DNA from: Streptomyces mirabilis
GTDB lineage: Bacteria > Actinomycetota > Actinomycetes > Streptomycetales > Streptomycetaceae
Direction: 5' to 3'
DNA length: 64,000 bases
Assembly: GCF_039503195.1 (NCBI RefSeq)
Contig: NZ_JBCJKP010000001.1
Location: forward strand, 2,294,001 to 2,358,000
The notes under the pieces were generated by a model, which had not been told where the DNA came from, did not search any database, and saw nothing but the letters and a program-made list of their open reading frames with translations. A program made the position numbers and the translations under genes. Below are positions 1 through 8,643 of the stretch, in pieces. Each line of letters begins with the position of its first letter. Position 1 is the first letter of the stretch.

Positions 1-386
1 TGCCGGCGCGGGTTCACGGCGAGCAGCGGACGGGCCGCGTTCAGGCCGGTGCGCTGGACCGCCTCCTCGACGTCCATGGAGAGGTAGACGACCCGGTGCC
101 CGGCGAGCAGCGCGCGGGTGTCGGCGTCGAGGATCGAGCCCCCACCCAGCGCCAGTACTCCCTCGTGCTCGGCCAGCGCCTTGCGCACGGCGCTCTTCTC
201 GATGGCGCGGAAGGCCGGCTCACCCTCGTCGACGAAGATGTCGGCGATGGTGCGGCCCTGCTCGGCCACGATGTCGTCGTCCGTGTCGCGGTAGGCGCAG
301 CCGAGCCGGGCCGCGACCAGCGCGCCGACGGTGGACTTGCCGACACCCATCGGCCCGACGAGGACGACCAGTGGTCCAGCGGTCAC
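1..386 (-). CDS. aroK: Shikimate kinase, 3' end cut by window edge
   Basis: Shikimate kinase phosphorylates shikimate at O-3 with ATP in the cytoplasmic aromatic amino acid pathway. The GTG start at 386 overlaps the aroC stop (GTGA), so translation is probably coupled. The visible product (about 128 residues) shows an early P-loop (GPMGVGKST), the shikimate/Mg-binding DTDD stretch, and the GGGS glycine-rich motif. These are in the order of the family, whose members are about 170 residues. The C-terminal lid and tail lie beyond base 1. aroE, aroC and aroK on the same strand support the assignment; aroB would be expected next, outside the window. Confidence 0.93.
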   Translation of the reverse strand, partial: MTAGPLVVLVGPMGVGKSTVGALVAARLGCAYRDTDDDIVAEQGRTIADIFVDEGEPAFRAIEKSAVRKALAEHEGVLALGGGSILDADTRALLAGHRVVYLSMDVEEAVQRTGLNAARPLLAVNPRR

Positions 387-1567
387 CGCACGACCAGGTT
401 CTCGAGGTAGGACTCGACGTTGCGCCGCGTCTCGGGCACGCTGTCGCCGCCGAACTTCTCGGCCACCGCGTCCGCGAGGACGAGGGCGACCATGGCCTCG
501 GCGACGATTCCGGCGGCCGGGACCGCACAGACGTCGGAGCGCTGGTGGTGGGCCTTGGCGGCCTCGCCGGTCGCGACGTCGATCGTGGCCAGCGCGCGCG
601 GCACGGTCGCGATCGGCTTCATCGCGGCGCGTACGCGCAGCAGCTCGCCGGTGGTCAGACCGCCCTCGGTGCCGCCGGAGCGGCCGGAGGTGCGGCGGAT
701 GCCGTCCTCGGTGTGGACGATCTCGTCGTGGGCCTTGGAGCCGGGCACGCGGGCCAGTTCGAAGCCGTCGCCGACCTCGACGCCCTTGATCGCCTGGATG
801 CCCATGAGCGCGGCCGCGAGCCGGGCGTCGAGGCGCCGGTCCCAGTGCACGTGCGAGCCGAGGCCCACCGGCACGCCGTACGCGAGCACCTCGACGACGC
901 CGCCGAGCGTGTCGCCGTCCTTGTGGGCCTGGTCGATCTCCGCGACCATCGCCTTCGACGTGTCGGCGTCGAGGCAGCGCACCGGGTCGGCGTCGAGCTT
1001 CTCGACGTCCGAGGGCTTGGGGTAGACGCCGTACGGGGCCTTCGCCGCGGCCAGCTCGACGACGTGCGAGACGATCTCGATCCCGGCCGTCTCCTTCAGG
1101 TACGAACGGGCCACGGCGCCCAGCGCGACACGGGCCGCGGTCTCCCGGGCGGAGGCGCGCTCCAGGATCGGCCGGGCCTCGTCGAAGCCGTACTTCTGCA
1201 TGCCCGCGAGGTCGGCGTGGCCGGGCCGGGGCCGGGTCAGCGGCGCGTTGCGGGCCACCTCCGCCAGCACCGACGGGTCGACCGGGTCGGCCGCCATGAC
1301 CTGCTCCCACTTGGGCCACTCGGTGTTGCCGACCATGACGGCCACCGGCGAGCCGAGGGTGAGACCGTGCCGGACACCGCCCAGGAAGGTGACCTCGTCG
1401 CGCTCGAACTTCATCCGGGCACCGCGTCCATAGCCCAGGCGCCGCCGGGCGAGGTGGTCCGCCACCATCTCCGTGGTGATCGGCACGCCGGCGGGAAGGC
1501 CCTCCAGCGTCGCGACAAGTGCGGGACCGTGGGACTCCCCCGCGGTCAGCCAGCGCAACCTGCTCAA
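383..1567 (-). CDS. aroC: Chorismate synthase
   Basis: Converts 5-enolpyruvylshikimate-3-phosphate to chorismate using reduced FMN, the last common step to aromatic amino acids, folate and quinones. The 394-residue product begins with the family's [12 protein letters not shown] signature (substrate-binding His). It also contains [13 protein letters not shown] and the [14 protein letters not shown] and RASARETA blocks typical of chorismate synthases. Length is normal for the bacterial enzyme. The stop overlaps the aroK start by four bases. A 178-bp spacer separates it from the upstream aroE. That spacer contains a short inverted repeat (TACACG/CGTGTA) but nothing recognisable as a gene. Confidence 0.97.
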   Translation of the reverse strand: MSRLRWLTAGESHGPALVATLEGLPAGVPITTEMVADHLARRRLGYGRGARMKFERDEVTFLGGVRHGLTLGSPVAVMVGNTEWPKWEQVMAADPVDPSVLAEVARNAPLTRPRPGHADLAGMQKYGFDEARPILERASARETAARVALGAVARSYLKETAGIEIVSHVVELAAAKAPYGVYPKPSDVEKLDADPVRCLDADTSKAMVAEIDQAHKDGDTLGGVVEVLAYGVPVGLGSHVHWDRRLDARLAAALMGIQAIKGVEVGDGFELARVPGSKAHDEIVHTEDGIRRTSGRSGGTEGGLTTGELLRVRAAMKPIATVPRALATIDVATGEAAKAHHQRSDVCAVPAAGIVAEAMVALVLADAVAEKFGGDSVPETRRNVESYLENLVVR

Positions 1568-1745
1568 CGGTGCTCCTCATGCTCGCGCCCTGGTACTGCT
1601 GCTGCGTACACGCGTCCTCGTGTACGGCGTCGGCGCGACCGGGTGCGCGGCCCGGGCCCGCCACCTCCGATCCTCCCACGTCCGGGCGCGGTGCCCCGCC
1701 GCAGGTCCATCAGGCGGGACGGCGCCCGGCCCGCCGCCGCGGTGC

Positions 1746-2585
1746 TCAGCGGCTCGCGAGGGCCAGCTCGCCCGCCTTCCGCATGGCGTCGAGGGGCGCC
1801 GGGGCGAGTCCGGTCATCCGCTCGACCTGGAGCACCGCCTGGTGCACGAGCAGGTCGAGTCCGCTGACCACGGCACCGCCGTAGCCCGACCAGCGGGCCG
1901 CGAGGTCGGTGGGCCACGGGTCGTACAGCACGTCGAAGAGCGTCGCGGGCCGTTCCGGGACGGCGGCGGACAGGGCGTCCGTCGTGCCCGCGGGGGTGGT
2001 GGCGATCACGAGCGGGGCGCGCAGGGCCTGCGCGGCGTGCGCCCAGTCCTGCGTACGGACCTCCACGTCGAGCCGCTCGCCCCACTGGCGCATCTCGGCG
2101 GCCCGCTCCGCGCTGCGGACGTAGGCGACGACCTCACCGGTGCAGATCCGGGCGAGCGCGGCCAGCGCGGAGGAGGCGGTGGCGCCCGCGCCGAGGATCG
2201 CGGCGGAGTCCACCTGCTCGATCCCGCGCTCGCGCAGCGCGGCGACCATCCCGGGGATGTCGGTGTTGTCGCCGACGCGACGGCCGTCCTCGGTGAACAC
2301 GACCGTGTTGACGGCCTCGACCGAGGCCGCCGTCTCGCTGACCTCGTCGAGCAGCGGGATGACGGCCCGCTTGAGCGGCATGGTCAGCGACAGACCCGCC
2401 CACTCGGGACCCAGGTCCCCGAAGAAGCCCGGCAGCGCCGCCTCGTCGATCTCGAAACGGTCGTAGGACCAGTCGCCGAGTCCCAGCTCCCGGTACGCGG
2501 TGCGGTGCAGCACCGGGGAGAGGGAATGGGCGATCGGCGAGCCGAGTACCGCGGCCCTTCGGGCGTCAGTTGCCCGAGCTCTCAT
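1746..2585 (-). CDS. aroE: Shikimate dehydrogenase
   Basis: NADPH-dependent reduction of 3-dehydroshikimate to shikimate. The product has the substrate-binding AVLGSPIAHSLSP motif at the N-terminus, the catalytic lysine in LTMPLKRAVIP, NTVV and the DNTDIPG loop. A Rossmann nucleotide site (ILGAGATASS) follows, and the C-terminal half ends in a typical dehydrogenase tail. I place the start at the ATG at 2585 (MRARATDARRAAVLG). This overlaps the end of mltG by 20 bases. An upstream in-frame start at 2618 would add 11 residues that do not fit the family. It is the second gene of the mltG-aroE-aroC-aroK run. Confidence 0.94.
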   Translation of the reverse strand: MRARATDARRAAVLGSPIAHSLSPVLHRTAYRELGLGDWSYDRFEIDEAALPGFFGDLGPEWAGLSLTMPLKRAVIPLLDEVSETAASVEAVNTVVFTEDGRRVGDNTDIPGMVAALRERGIEQVDSAAILGAGATASSALAALARICTGEVVAYVRSAERAAEMRQWGERLDVEVRTQDWAHAAQALRAPLVIATTPAGTTDALSAAVPERPATLFDVLYDPWPTDLAARWSGYGGAVVSGLDLLVHQAVLQVERMTGLAPAPLDAMRKAGELALASR

Positions 2586-4347
2586 TGAACTTGTCCTTGA
2601 GCTTCTGGAATTCCGCATAGGTCTTGGCGAATTCGGTGTTGCTCTGACCGTCGGTCGCCACGAAATAGACCCAGCCGTCGCTGGTCGGGTTCAACGTCGC
2701 CTTGATCGCGTCGTCACCGGGGTTGCCGATCGGTCCGGGGGGCAGCCCCTTCCGCGTATAGGTGTTGTACGGGTCCTTGTTGCTGTTGATCTCGGACTCG
2801 CTGATGTGGATGTTGCTCTGGCCCTTCAGGTAATTGAACGTCGAGTCGAACTGGAGCAGCCTGTTGGTCTCCGTGTTCGTGGTCTTGAGACGGTTGTAGA
2901 CCACCTCGGCCATCTTGCGGAAGTCGTCGTGCGTCTTGCCCTCGGCCTGGACGAGGCTCGCGACCGTGACGACCTGGAGCGGGTTCTGCAGGTTCAGTTC
3001 CTTGGCCTTGGCCGTGAGGTTGTACGCGGCGTACTTCTCCTTGGCCTGCGTCACCATCTGCTTCAGGATCGCCTCGGGCTTCATGCCCTTGGCGGCGGGG
3101 TAGGTCGCGGGGTAGAGGAATCCTTCCAGCGGATCCTTTATGTCCTTGCTGTCGTTCGCCCAGCTGGGAAGTCCGAAGGTCTTGTATTCCTTCTTGGCGA
3201 TCTTTCCGGTGGTGCCGTCCGCGAGGTCGAGCTTCTTGTCGATCGCCTGATAGACAACGACGTTGCGCTGCCCAGGGGCGACGATCACGTTGTTCTGGCT
3301 CTTGGGATCGAGCATCAGCTTGACCGCGCTGGCAGCCGACATGCCCTTCCTCAGCACATACGCGCCCGCCTGGATGCTGTTCCCGTTGGGGTTGTTCTGC
3401 TGCGCGGACACGAAGGCGTCGATGCTCTTGACGACGCCGTTCTCCTTCAGCACCCGGGCGATCGCGAGGCCACCCGCGCCCTTGGGGATCTCGACCGTCA
3501 CCTGGCCACTGCCTTCGCCCGCGAAGTCCGGAGCCGGGCCGAAACGATTTTGGTAGAACTGATACCCGAAATATCCGACACCGGCGATACCGCCGCCGAA
3601 GACCATGACCACGACCAGGCAGGCACAGCCACTGCGACGCTTCTTGCCCTTGTCGCCCTTGCCGCCGCGGCCCTTCCCGCTGCCGGCCTTCGGATCGTCG
3701 TCGTCGAGGTCGTCGTCGCCGCCGCCCGCGAAGAAGGCGTGTTCGCCCTGGTCGGGTCCCGGATCCCAGTCGATCTCCGGTTCGGGCTCGGCGCGGCGGC
3801 GGGCGGGCGGCTCCGGCGGCGGATACGCGTCGGGAGTGCCGTAGAAGTCGGGCTGCTCACCGGTGTACCCGGCGGCCTGGTTCCCGTACGGGTCGTTCGG
3901 GTCGGCGGCGTAGGTGACCTGGTGCTGCGCCCCGTTGTCCCAGCCACCGTCGTGGTACTGCTGCTGGTTCTGCCCGTTGTACTGCTGCTGACCCTGATCG
4001 ACGTACTGCTGCTGCTCCTGGCCGGGGTACTGCTGCGGGTACCGCTGCTGCCCCTGACCGTGGAAGTGCTGCCGGCCCTGGTCGTGATACTGCTGGCCGC
4101 CCTGGCTCTCGTACTGCTGCTGGTTCTGGGCGCCGTACTGCTGCTCCTGGCCGTAGCCGCCCTGCTGGTCGGGGCTCCACTCACCGTACTGGGACTGCTG
4201 GTGCTGCGGCTGCTGCGGGTAGTGCTGCGGCTGGCCGCCGTAGGGGGACTGGCCGTCGGCGGCCTGCCCTCCCCATCCGCCGTCCCCGTACAACGGGTCC
4301 TCCGGATTCCACGGTTCGGAGCCTGCGCCCCGGCCATACTCAGTCAT
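2566..4347 (-). CDS. mltG: Endolytic murein transglycosylase MltG
   Basis: MltG is an inner-membrane lytic transglycosylase that cleaves nascent glycan strands and is thought to end peptidoglycan polymerisation. The 593-residue protein has a long cytoplasmic N-terminus of about 240 residues. Residues 39-131 are extremely rich in Gln, Tyr and Gly, followed by an acidic patch and a Lys/Gly-rich stretch. A single membrane segment (about 241-263) precedes a LysM-like region and the YceG/MltG catalytic domain. The catalytic Glu lies in LVQAEGKTHDDF, and LPPGPIGNPG is near the C-terminus. A good ribosome site (AGGGGATCG) precedes the ATG. The position upstream of aroE and downstream of ruvX/alaS is the common actinobacterial arrangement. 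Confidence 0.95.
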   Translation of the reverse strand: MTEYGRGAGSEPWNPEDPLYGDGGWGGQAADGQSPYGGQPQHYPQQPQHQQSQYGEWSPDQQGGYGQEQQYGAQNQQQYESQGGQQYHDQGRQHFHGQGQQRYPQQYPGQEQQQYVDQGQQQYNGQNQQQYHDGGWDNGAQHQVTYAADPNDPYGNQAAGYTGEQPDFYGTPDAYPPPEPPARRRAEPEPEIDWDPGPDQGEHAFFAGGGDDDLDDDDPKAGSGKGRGGKGDKGKKRRSGCACLVVVMVFGGGIAGVGYFGYQFYQNRFGPAPDFAGEGSGQVTVEIPKGAGGLAIARVLKENGVVKSIDAFVSAQQNNPNGNSIQAGAYVLRKGMSAASAVKLMLDPKSQNNVIVAPGQRNVVVYQAIDKKLDLADGTTGKIAKKEYKTFGLPSWANDSKDIKDPLEGFLYPATYPAAKGMKPEAILKQMVTQAKEKYAAYNLTAKAKELNLQNPLQVVTVASLVQAEGKTHDDFRKMAEVVYNRLKTTNTETNRLLQFDSTFNYLKGQSNIHISESEINSNKDPYNTYTRKGLPPGPIGNPGDDAIKATLNPTSDGWVYFVATDGQSNTEFAKTYAEFQKLKDKFNESSGN

Positions 4348-4469
4348 CGATCCCCTAGAGCCGCGAGGCGGTGGCTGCTGCCGCTGGTGGCTCGGCTCCC
4401 GTCCGCCTCTTCGCTGTGCGGTAGCTGTTCGAACACCACCACATCGCGCGGAACGTTACCGTATCGCGA

Positions 4470-4976
4470 TCAGATGACCACTTCGACGCCCTCACCCGGT
4501 GCCTTCCCTGACGCCCGTTCGGACTCCAGAGCCTGCTGCAGGATGATGACGGCGGCTGCCTGATCGATGACAGACCTGCCCTTTTTGGACTTCACGCCCG
4601 ACGCGCGTAGACCCTGACTGGCCGTCACTGTGGTCATCCTCTCGTCGAGGAGCCGGACGCCGACGGGCGCGATCGCCCGGGCCAGCTCCTGGGCGAAGGC
4701 GCGCACCTTCACGGCGGCGGGACCCTCGCCCCCCTTGAGGGAGCGAGGGAGCCCGACGACGACCTCGATCGGCTCGTACTCCTCGACAAGTTGCTTCAAC
4801 CGGCGCTGAGCGGCCGGGACATCGCGCCCCGGCACGGTCTCGACCGGAGTCGCGAGGATCCCGTCGGGGTCGCACGAGGCGACCCCGATCCGGGCGTCCC
4901 CGACGTCGATCGCGAGCCGGCGGCCGCGGCGCATGCCCCGGCCGTCCCCGCTCCGCTGCTGATCGTCCGTGCTCAC
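4470..4976 (-). CDS. ruvX: Putative pre-16S rRNA nuclease / Holliday junction resolvase-like YqgF
   Basis: RNase H-fold family protein (RuvX/YqgF) implicated in 5' end maturation of 16S rRNA and historically called a Holliday-junction resolvase. The 168-residue product has the first acidic motif [13 protein letters not shown], then [11 protein letters not shown], the [11 protein letters not shown] block and a C-terminal [13 protein letters not shown] helix, all standard. Start ATG at 4976 overlaps the alaS stop by four bases (ATGA), so the two genes are co-translated. The coupling alaS-ruvX-mltG is widespread in actinobacteria. Confidence 0.93.
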   Translation of the reverse strand: MSTDDQQRSGDGRGMRRGRRLAIDVGDARIGVASCDPDGILATPVETVPGRDVPAAQRRLKQLVEEYEPIEVVVGLPRSLKGGEGPAAVKVRAFAQELARAIAPVGVRLLDERMTTVTASQGLRASGVKSKKGRSVIDQAAAVIILQQALESERASGKAPGEGVEVVI

Positions 4977-7645
4977 TTGGCCGTCTCGGCGACGAGCCGC
5001 TCGACCGCGTCGACGGCCTCGCCGATGGCGGCCGGGTTCTGGCCGCCGCCCTGGGCGACGTCCGGCTTGCCGCCACCGCCGCCGCCGAGGGTCTTGGCGG
5101 CCGTACGGACCAGGTCACCGGCCTTGAGGCCACGCTCGCGGGCGGCCTCGTTGGTGGCGATGACCGTGAGTGGCTTGCCGCCGGCGGTGGTGAACAGGGC
5201 CACGACGGCGGCCCGTCCGCCCTGGATGCGGCCGCGCACGTCGAGGACCAGCTTGCGCAGGTCGTCGGCGCTCGTGCCGTCCGGGACCTGGCCGGTGACC
5301 AGCGCCACACCGCGGACGTCCTTGGCGGACTCCACGAGACCGGCGGCGGCCTGCAGGACCTTCTCCGCGCGGAACTTCTCGATCTCCTTCTCGGCGTCCT
5401 TCAGCTTGCCGAGCATGGCGGAGACCTTCTCCGGGAGCTCCTCGGGGCGGCCCTTGATCAGCTCCTGGATCTGGGCGACGACCGTGTGCTCGCGGGCGAG
5501 GAAGTTGTAGGCGTCGACGCCCACCAGGGCCTCGATACGCCGTACGCCGGAGCCGATCGAGGACTCGCCGAGCAACTTGACCAGGCCGAGCTGGGAGGTG
5601 TTGTGCACATGCGTGCCGCCGCACAGCTCCTTGGAGAAGTCGCCGATGGTCACGACGCGGACGCGCTCGCCGTACTTCTCGCCGAACTCGGCGATGGCGC
5701 CCTGCTTCTTGGCCTCGTCGAGGCTCAGGATCTCGGCGTGCACGTCCAGGTCACGGGCGAGCACCTCGTTGATCTTCTGCTCGACGTCGGTCATGACGGC
5801 CGTCGGAACGGCCGAGGGGGAACCGAAGTCGAAGCGGAAGCGGCCGGGCTGGTTCTCGGAACCGGCCTGGGCGGCCGTCGGACCGAGGGCGTCGCGCAGG
5901 GCCTGGTGGGTGAGGTGCGTGGCCGAGTGGGCGCGGGCGATGGCCGTCCGGCGACGGGAGTCGATGGTGGCCTGGGCCTGGGCACCGACGGTGACCTCGC
6001 CGACCTGGACGACGCCCTTGTGGACGTACACACCGGGGACGGGCTTCTGGCAGTCGCGGATCTCGATGACGGCACCGGTGTCGACCTTGATGCGGCCGGT
6101 GTCACCGATCTGACCGCCGCCCTCGGCGTAGAACGGGGTGCGGTCGAGGACGATCTCGACCTCGTCGCCCTCGGTGGCGGCGGGCGAGGAGACACCGTCG
6201 ACCAGGATGCCGACGATCCGCGACTCGCCGTCGGTCCGGTCGTAGCCGATGAACTCGGTCTCACCGGCGGCGTCGGCGATCTGACGGTAGGCGCCGAGGT
6301 CGGCGTGGCCCGTCTTCTTGGCCTGGGCGTCGGCCTTGGCCTTGTCCCGCTGCTCCTTCATCAGACGCCGGAAGCCGTCCTCGTCCACCGAAAGACCCTG
6401 CTCGGCGGCCATTTCGAGGGTGAGGTCGATCGGGAAGCCCCAGGTGTCGTGGAGCAGGAACGCCTTGTCGCCGGCGAGCACCGTGCCGCCGGACTCCTTG
6501 GTGTCCGTGATGGCCGTGTCGAGGATGTTCGTGCCGGCCTTCAGCGTCTTGAGGAAGGCGGCCTCCTCGGCGAGGGCCACGGTCTCGATGCGCTGCCGGT
6601 CGGTGACGAGCTCCGGGTACTGCTGGCCCATCATCTCGATCACGACGTCGATGAGGTCCTTGACGACCGGACCGGTGGCGCCGAGCAGCCGCATGTTGCG
6701 GATGGCGCGGCGCATGATGCGGCGCAGGACGTAGCCGCGGCCCTCGTTGCCGGGGCTCACGCCGTCGCCGATGAGCATCACGGAGGTGCGCATGTGGTCG
6801 GTGACCACGCGCAGCGAGACGTCCGAGTCGTGGGCGGCGCCGTACTCGACGCCCGTCAGCTCGGTGGCCTGCTTGATGACGGCCATGGAGGTGTCGATCT
6901 CGTACATGTTCTGCACGCCCTGCAGAATCATGGCGAGGCGTTCCATGCCGAGGCCGGTGTCGATGTTCTTGCTGGGCAGCTCGCCGAGGATCTCGAAGTC
7001 CTCCTTCGAGGTGCCCTCACCGCGCTCGTACTGCATGAAGACCAGGTTCCAGATCTCCACGTACCGCTCGTCGTTGACGGCCGGGCCGCCCTCGACGCCG
7101 AACTCGGGGCCCCGGTCGTAGTTGATCTCGGAACACGGGCCGCAGGGACCCGGGACGCCCATGGACCAGTAGTTGTCCTTCTTGCCCAGGCGCTGGATGC
7201 GCTCGGCCGGGACACCGATCTTGTCGCGCCAGATGGACTCGGCCTCGTCGTCGTCGAGGTAGACCGTGATCCACAGGCGCTCGGGGTCGAGCCCGTAACC
7301 ACCCTTGTCCTGGGGCGAGGTGAGCAGCTCCCAGGCGTAGGTGATCGCGCCTTCCTTGAAGTAGTCACCGAAGGAGAAGTTGCCGCACATCTGGAAGAAC
7401 GTGCCGTGCCGGGTGGTCTTGCCGACCTCTTCGATGTCGGGCGTACGCACGCACTTCTGCACGCTGGTGGCGCGCGACCACGGCGGCTTGACCTCACCGA
7501 GGAAGTACGGCTTGAAGGGCACCATGCCCGCGGGGACCAGGAGCAGAGTCGGGTCGTCCGCGATGAGCGACGCCGAGGGAACGACAGTGTGACCGCGCTC
7601 CTCGTAGAAGCTCAACCAGCGGCGGCGAATCTCGGCCGACTCCAT
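4973..7645 (-). CDS. alaS: Alanyl-tRNA synthetase
   Basis: Class II synthetase that charges tRNA-Ala and edits Ser/Gly mischarging. The 890-residue product has the N-terminal catalytic core ([15 protein letters not shown], then [20 protein letters not shown]). The editing domain carries the zinc-site histidines in [12 protein letters not shown] and the [11 protein letters not shown] motif. The C-terminal C-Ala/DHHA1 domain has a [15 protein letters not shown] stretch. Length is as expected. The ATG at 7645 overlaps the preceding stop (TGATG), and its own stop overlaps ruvX. It is the main gene of this minus-strand cluster. Confidence 0.98.
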   Translation of the reverse strand: MESAEIRRRWLSFYEERGHTVVPSASLIADDPTLLLVPAGMVPFKPYFLGEVKPPWSRATSVQKCVRTPDIEEVGKTTRHGTFFQMCGNFSFGDYFKEGAITYAWELLTSPQDKGGYGLDPERLWITVYLDDDEAESIWRDKIGVPAERIQRLGKKDNYWSMGVPGPCGPCSEINYDRGPEFGVEGGPAVNDERYVEIWNLVFMQYERGEGTSKEDFEILGELPSKNIDTGLGMERLAMILQGVQNMYEIDTSMAVIKQATELTGVEYGAAHDSDVSLRVVTDHMRTSVMLIGDGVSPGNEGRGYVLRRIMRRAIRNMRLLGATGPVVKDLIDVVIEMMGQQYPELVTDRQRIETVALAEEAAFLKTLKAGTNILDTAITDTKESGGTVLAGDKAFLLHDTWGFPIDLTLEMAAEQGLSVDEDGFRRLMKEQRDKAKADAQAKKTGHADLGAYRQIADAAGETEFIGYDRTDGESRIVGILVDGVSSPAATEGDEVEIVLDRTPFYAEGGGQIGDTGRIKVDTGAVIEIRDCQKPVPGVYVHKGVVQVGEVTVGAQAQATIDSRRRTAIARAHSATHLTHQALRDALGPTAAQAGSENQPGRFRFDFGSPSAVPTAVMTDVEQKINEVLARDLDVHAEILSLDEAKKQGAIAEFGEKYGERVRVVTIGDFSKELCGGTHVHNTSQLGLVKLLGESSIGSGVRRIEALVGVDAYNFLAREHTVVAQIQELIKGRPEELPEKVSAMLGKLKDAEKEIEKFRAEKVLQAAAGLVESAKDVRGVALVTGQVPDGTSADDLRKLVLDVRGRIQGGRAAVVALFTTAGGKPLTVIATNEAARERGLKAGDLVRTAAKTLGGGGGGKPDVAQGGGQNPAAIGEAVDAVERLVAETAK

Positions 7646-7989
7646 CAGTGGTCCTCATTCCGGTTGTACGAGTACGTCGACCTCTCGACGTACGTCGGGT
7701 TCTTGCTGTGTTTCGGACTGTTCTCGATCGCGGCGACACGCCGGGGCGCGGGCAGCTCGGGGCGGTGATCGAGCCCGAGTGCCTCGCCGAGTTCGGCCTC
7801 CCGCTCGGCCATGCCGTCGCGGACGTCGAGCGCGAAGTCCTTGAGCCGGTGCCCGGCTTCGATCGCCTTGTTCGCGGCCTGGGCCGCGAGGCTCTCGGGG
7901 GTCAGCTGCTTGAGCTTGCGGTTGACCTTGGTGGTGGCCCACACACCCGCGGCTGCGCCGGCGGTGAACCAGAACGTACGGCGGAACAT
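7645..7989 (-). CDS. Small DUF6167-like membrane-associated protein
   Basis: A 114-residue protein starting [20 protein letters not shown]: one N-terminal hydrophobic segment followed by a basic, helical stretch ([21 protein letters not shown]) and a polar, disordered C-terminus. It resembles the actinobacterial DUF6167 family usually found between a DUF948 protein and alaS, exactly as here. No catalytic motif is visible and the function is unknown. Its stop overlaps the alaS ATG by one base and the upstream DUF948 gene ends 7 bases before its start, so the three genes are very likely one transcript. Confidence 0.8.
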   Translation of the reverse strand: MFRRTFWFTAGAAAGVWATTKVNRKLKQLTPESLAAQAANKAIEAGHRLKDFALDVRDGMAEREAELGEALGLDHRPELPAPRRVAAIENSPKHSKNPTYVERSTYSYNRNEDH

Positions 7990-7996
7990 CGCTGCG

Positions 7997-8440
7997 TCAG
8001 TCCTTCTTCCGCTTTCCCCGTCGCGCGGACGGGACGGTGCGGCCCACGATCACGGTACGACGGGAGGCCTTGGGGGGCACATTGTCCTTGCGGCCGCCGA
8101 TGGCCCGGCGGACGCCGTAGCCGAACGCCGCGACCTTCACCAGCGGGCCGCCGAAGGTGGACGCGACGGTCGTGGAGAGCGCCGACGCGTTCGAGGTGAC
8201 CTCCTGGACGTCCGACGCGATGGCGTCGACCCGGTCGATCTGGGTCTGCGCGGAACGCACCGCCGCGGAGGCGTCGGCCAGCAGCGGGACAGCCTGGTCG
8301 GTCACGTCCGCCACGAGCTTGGTGGTCGCCCTGAGCGTCTGGGCCAGCCTCGCCAGTGCGACGGCGAGGAAGGAGACCAGGATCGCCCAGAAGACGGCCA
8401 CCAGGATCCCGGCCACCTCTCCACCGGACACTGTTCGCAC
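7997..8440 (-). CDS. DUF948 domain-containing membrane protein
   Basis: A 147-residue protein with one N-terminal membrane segment (GILVAVFWAILVSFLAVALA). It continues as a long amphipathic helix with regular hydrophobic spacing (coiled-coil type) and a basic C-terminal tail. This is the DUF948 layout, resembling the general stress protein YtxG of Bacillus. Function is not established. It heads the DUF948-DUF6167-alaS-ruvX transcript. Its upstream region, shared with the divergent ATPase gene, contains two palindromic repeats that could be operators. Confidence 0.8.
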   Translation of the reverse strand: MRTVSGGEVAGILVAVFWAILVSFLAVALARLAQTLRATTKLVADVTDQAVPLLADASAAVRSAQTQIDRVDAIASDVQEVTSNASALSTTVASTFGGPLVKVAAFGYGVRRAIGGRKDNVPPKASRRTVIVGRTVPSARRGKRKKD

Positions 8441-8448
8441 CCGCTCCC

Positions 8449-8515
8449 TAGTACATGCCTGCCAGTACGTGCCCGGACACCGTGTCTGATACCTGCCTGG
8501 ACATCGTGTCCGAAC
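8449..8515. promoter_or_regulatory. Tandem imperfect palindromes between divergent genes
   Basis: Two near-identical palindromes, GGACACCGTGTCT (8475-8487) and GGACATCGTGTCC (8499-8511), have centres 24 bases apart. Each is preceded by TACNTGCC. A third partial unit (TACATGCC) lies at 8452. The second palindrome is a perfect GGACA-N3-TGTCC. Position between the DUF948 gene (minus) and the STAND ATPase gene (plus) suggests operator sites, but no cognate regulator is known. Confidence 0.4.
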
Positions 8516-8643
8516 ATCAAAAAGTCGTCCCCCGAGCCTATCGCGCCGGGGCCGCCGCTCCGTACCGCATTACCGGCTGCCGGACCCGGAGTTGCGCGAA
8601 GTGATTGTACGGACCGCTTACGGGTCAGTACGCTCCGTGTCCC

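Noticed and set aside
1568..1745. A missing gene between aroE and aroC
   Set aside because: The 178 bases show no domain; a remnant cannot be supported by eye.
5486..7768. Plus-strand frame of 760 residues across alaS
   Set aside because: Antisense shadow of alaS; the sequence is a Gly/Val/Asp-rich translation without domains.
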